Of a DNA stretch of 53,658 bases, positions 52,278 to 53,658 are shown piece by piece. Below the pieces are notes generated by a model. That model worked only from the letters and a program-made list of their open reading frames with translations, searched no databases and was not told the DNA's origin. This stretch comes from an uncultured Opitutia bacterium. GTDB taxonomy: Bacteria; Verrucomicrobiota; Verrucomicrobiia; Opitutales; Opitutaceae. Within the stretch, counting starts at the first letter, position 1, and every line of letters begins with the position of its first letter. Made by a program: the position numbers and the translations under genes. The stretch spans positions 1 to 53,658 of the forward strand of contig CAIQKV010000103.1 of assembly GCA_903872505.1 (NCBI GenBank). The letters run 5' to 3'.

Positions 52278-53323
52278 CCGGTGACCTGGACCAGCCCCGC
52301 GCTCGGCTCCACCCGCAGGCCCAGGCCCGCCGACCCGTCGACCCCCGCCGGATCGGCCCACGCGGCAAAGGCGATCATCCCCGCGTTGTCACCCGTGTGC
52401 TGGGGCTGCGCGGCGAAAAACGGCAGGCGCAACCGCTGCGCCTCCGCCGCGAGCGCCGCGCGCAGGGCGCGGTTATTGGCCACGCCACCCGAGAGCCCGA
52501 GGCTGCGATACTTCCCCTCGCCCTGCTCCAGCGCCGCGCGCGTCTTGCGCGCCAGCGCGTCGAGCACGGCCTGCTGGTAGCTGGCGCAGAGGTCCGGCAG
52601 GCGCGCCGACACGTCCGCGGGCGACATTTTCTCAATGAGATAGCGCAGGCTCGTCTTCACGCCGGAAAAGCTGAAGTCCAGCTCGCCGCGCCGGCCGATG
52701 CCGCGGGGAAAATCAAACGCGTCGCGCCGCCCCGTCAGCGCCAGCTGCTCGATCAGCGGTCCGCCCGGGTAGCCCAGCCCGAGCAGCTTGGCGCCCTTGT
52801 CCAGCGCCTCGCCCGCCGCGTCGTCGCGTGTCGAGGAAAGCACCGTGACCCGGCGCGCGGCGTCGAGCGCGAAGAGCAGCGTATTGCCGCCCGACACGAT
52901 CAACCCGAGATGCGGTAGCAACGCCTGCAGCCGGGCGTCAAAATCCGCCGGCGCCTCCGCGTGGACCGCGATGAAGGGCGACCAGACGTGGCCGCGGAGA
53001 TGATTGACGCCCACCAGCGGCACGCGGAGGTCGAGCGCCAGCGCCTTCGCCGCCGCCACGCCGATGGCCAGGCAGGCGGCAAGGCCGGGGCCGCTGGTCA
53101 CCGCGATCTGCGACACCTGGTCAAAGCCCACCTCGGATTTCGCCCGCGCCAGCAGCGGGCCGAAGTGCCGGAGGTGTTCGCGCGTCGCGAGGTCCGGCAC
53201 CACGCCGCCATGGCGCTCATGCAGCGCGATCTGGCTGTGCACCCATTCGCCCGCGAACCCGCGCACCGGGTCAAAGGCCGCCACGGCGGTCTCGTCGCAC
53301 GAACTTTCAAGCGCCAGGATCAT
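52268..53323 (-). CDS. tsaD: tRNA threonylcarbamoyladenosine transferase TsaD
   Basis: The 351-residue protein catalyses threonylcarbamoyl transfer to A37 of ANN-reading tRNAs, with TsaB and TsaE. It starts ILALESSCDETAVAA. The metal site is in VNHLRGHVWSPF, where the family usually has HMEGH, and GLIVSGGNTLL, GEALDKGAKLLGLGYPGGP and SGGVANNRALR are further family motifs. It follows the S41 peptidase gene by six bases on the same strand. Confidence 0.94.
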   Translation of the reverse strand: MILALESSCDETAVAAFDPVRGFAGEWVHSQIALHERHGGVVPDLATREHLRHFGPLLARAKSEVGFDQVSQIAVTSGPGLAACLAIGVAAAKALALDLRVPLVGVNHLRGHVWSPFIAVHAEAPADFDARLQALLPHLGLIVSGGNTLLFALDAARRVTVLSSTRDDAAGEALDKGAKLLGLGYPGGPLIEQLALTGRRDAFDFPRGIGRRGELDFSFSGVKTSLRYLIEKMSPADVSARLPDLCASYQQAVLDALARKTRAALEQGEGKYRSLGLSGGVANNRALRAALAAEAQRLRLPFFAAQPQHTGDNAGMIAFAAWADPAGVDGSAGLGLRVEPSAGLVQVTGYL

Positions 53324-53329
53324 GCGCGG

Positions 53330-53658
53330 CTAGTGGACCTCGGGCGCGGCGCGCTCCGCCAGCAGGTTGACGCCCCGGAGCACGTCCCGGGCGGCCTGCA
53401 GCTGCCGGTCCTCGATCGGCTCGAAGCCGAACCGCTCCTTGAAATCCTTCGGGTCCGCCACGTCCGGGCGCAAATGCTGGAGCCGGACCCGGCTGTCCTC
53501 CTCCGGCGTCATCACGACCGCCACTTGCGGCGTGATGCCCTTCTCGTGGATGCTCACGCCACCCGGCGTGAAGTAGCGTGCCGTGGTCAGGCGCAGCCCC
53601 TCGCCGTTCTTCAGCTTGAAGATGGACTGTACCGAGCCCTTGCCGAACGACCGCTCGC
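53330..53658 (-). CDS. C-terminal part of an S41 family (CtpA-like) peptidase
   Basis: The window ends inside this gene; about 109 C-terminal residues are seen. They include RSFGKGSVQSIFKL, where Lys is the catalytic lysine of carboxy-terminal processing proteases, then GLRLTTARYFTPGGVSIHEKGITP, typical of CtpA. PDZ domain and catalytic serine would lie beyond the window. It probably processes periplasmic proteins and is likely cotranscribed with tsaD. Confidence 0.88.
   Translation of the reverse strand, partial: ERSFGKGSVQSIFKLKNGEGLRLTTARYFTPGGVSIHEKGITPQVAVVMTPEEDSRVRLQHLRPDVADPKDFKERFGFEPIEDRQLQAARDVLRGVNLLAERAAPEVH

Noticed and set aside
49542..52361. Long minus-strand open frame opposite the kinase and rpoN
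   Set aside because: It covers two well-defined genes in antisense and has shadow composition; the true minus-strand gene at its end is the small Fe-S carrier in another frame.

Overview
The window is GC-rich, densely coded chromosomal DNA. Gene content and style suggest a Verrucomicrobiota bacterium of the Opitutaceae type. The pointers are PAS-rich two-component systems, TMTC-like membrane/TPR proteins, word-repeat hairpins between genes, and a four-helix-bundle S23-type gene remnant. The assignment is inference; there is no 16S rRNA in the window.

Layout. (1) 1-964: a PIG-L deacetylase behind a near-consensus sigma-70 promoter, with an oddly shifted start codon. (2) 1257-12214: a signalling island with a sensor-less NarL-type kinase and its LuxR-type regulator, a four-helix-bundle pseudogene inside inverted heptad repeats, a single-domain receiver, a large membrane PAS kinase, an Rcp1-like receiver, a REC-(PAS)7-kinase-REC hybrid and a convergent single-domain receiver. 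(3) 12416-15545: a sugar ABC importer (anchored binding protein and two permeases, no ATPase). (4) 15760-18038: a predicted diiron protein converging on a fatty acid hydroxylase-family membrane enzyme. (5) 18161-25807: ParA, two ABC-2 permeases, rnc, mfd and a SurA-like isomerase, all on the plus strand. (6) 25922-30386: a small atypical secreted protein, a ThuA-like protein, radC, a PDZ protein, tRNA-Tyr and cardiolipin synthase. (7) 30522-41871: a long minus-strand run serA-plsY-hom-lysC-thrC, two tandem TMTC-like genes and an acyl desaturase. (8) 42054-49675: an HD phosphohydrolase, dGTPase-like protein, tdh-kbl, cdd, hisS, an HU protein, ubiE/menG and an A-type Fe-S protein. (9) 49788-53658: a Ser/Thr kinase next to rpoN, then tsaD and the 3' end of an S41 peptidase gene.

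How the genes connect. The minus-strand run makes serine precursors and turns aspartate into threonine, while tdh-kbl on the other strand degrades threonine to glycine and acetyl-CoA. HD phosphohydrolase, dGTPase-like and cytidine deaminase genes form a loose nucleotide-salvage neighbourhood. plsY, cls, the desaturase and the hydroxylase family protein all act on membrane lipids.

Most unusual signal. Several intergenic gaps hold paired inverted arms built from short purine-rich words (heptads such as AAGGCTG or GGCGGAA, or GGAAGCCA-type octads). One pair encloses a decayed four-helix-bundle gene. The others are empty and sit directly next to stop or start codons. They may be one family of small mobile or word-amplifying elements, with the four-helix-bundle gene as an occasional cargo or helper. 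This can be tested genome-wide.
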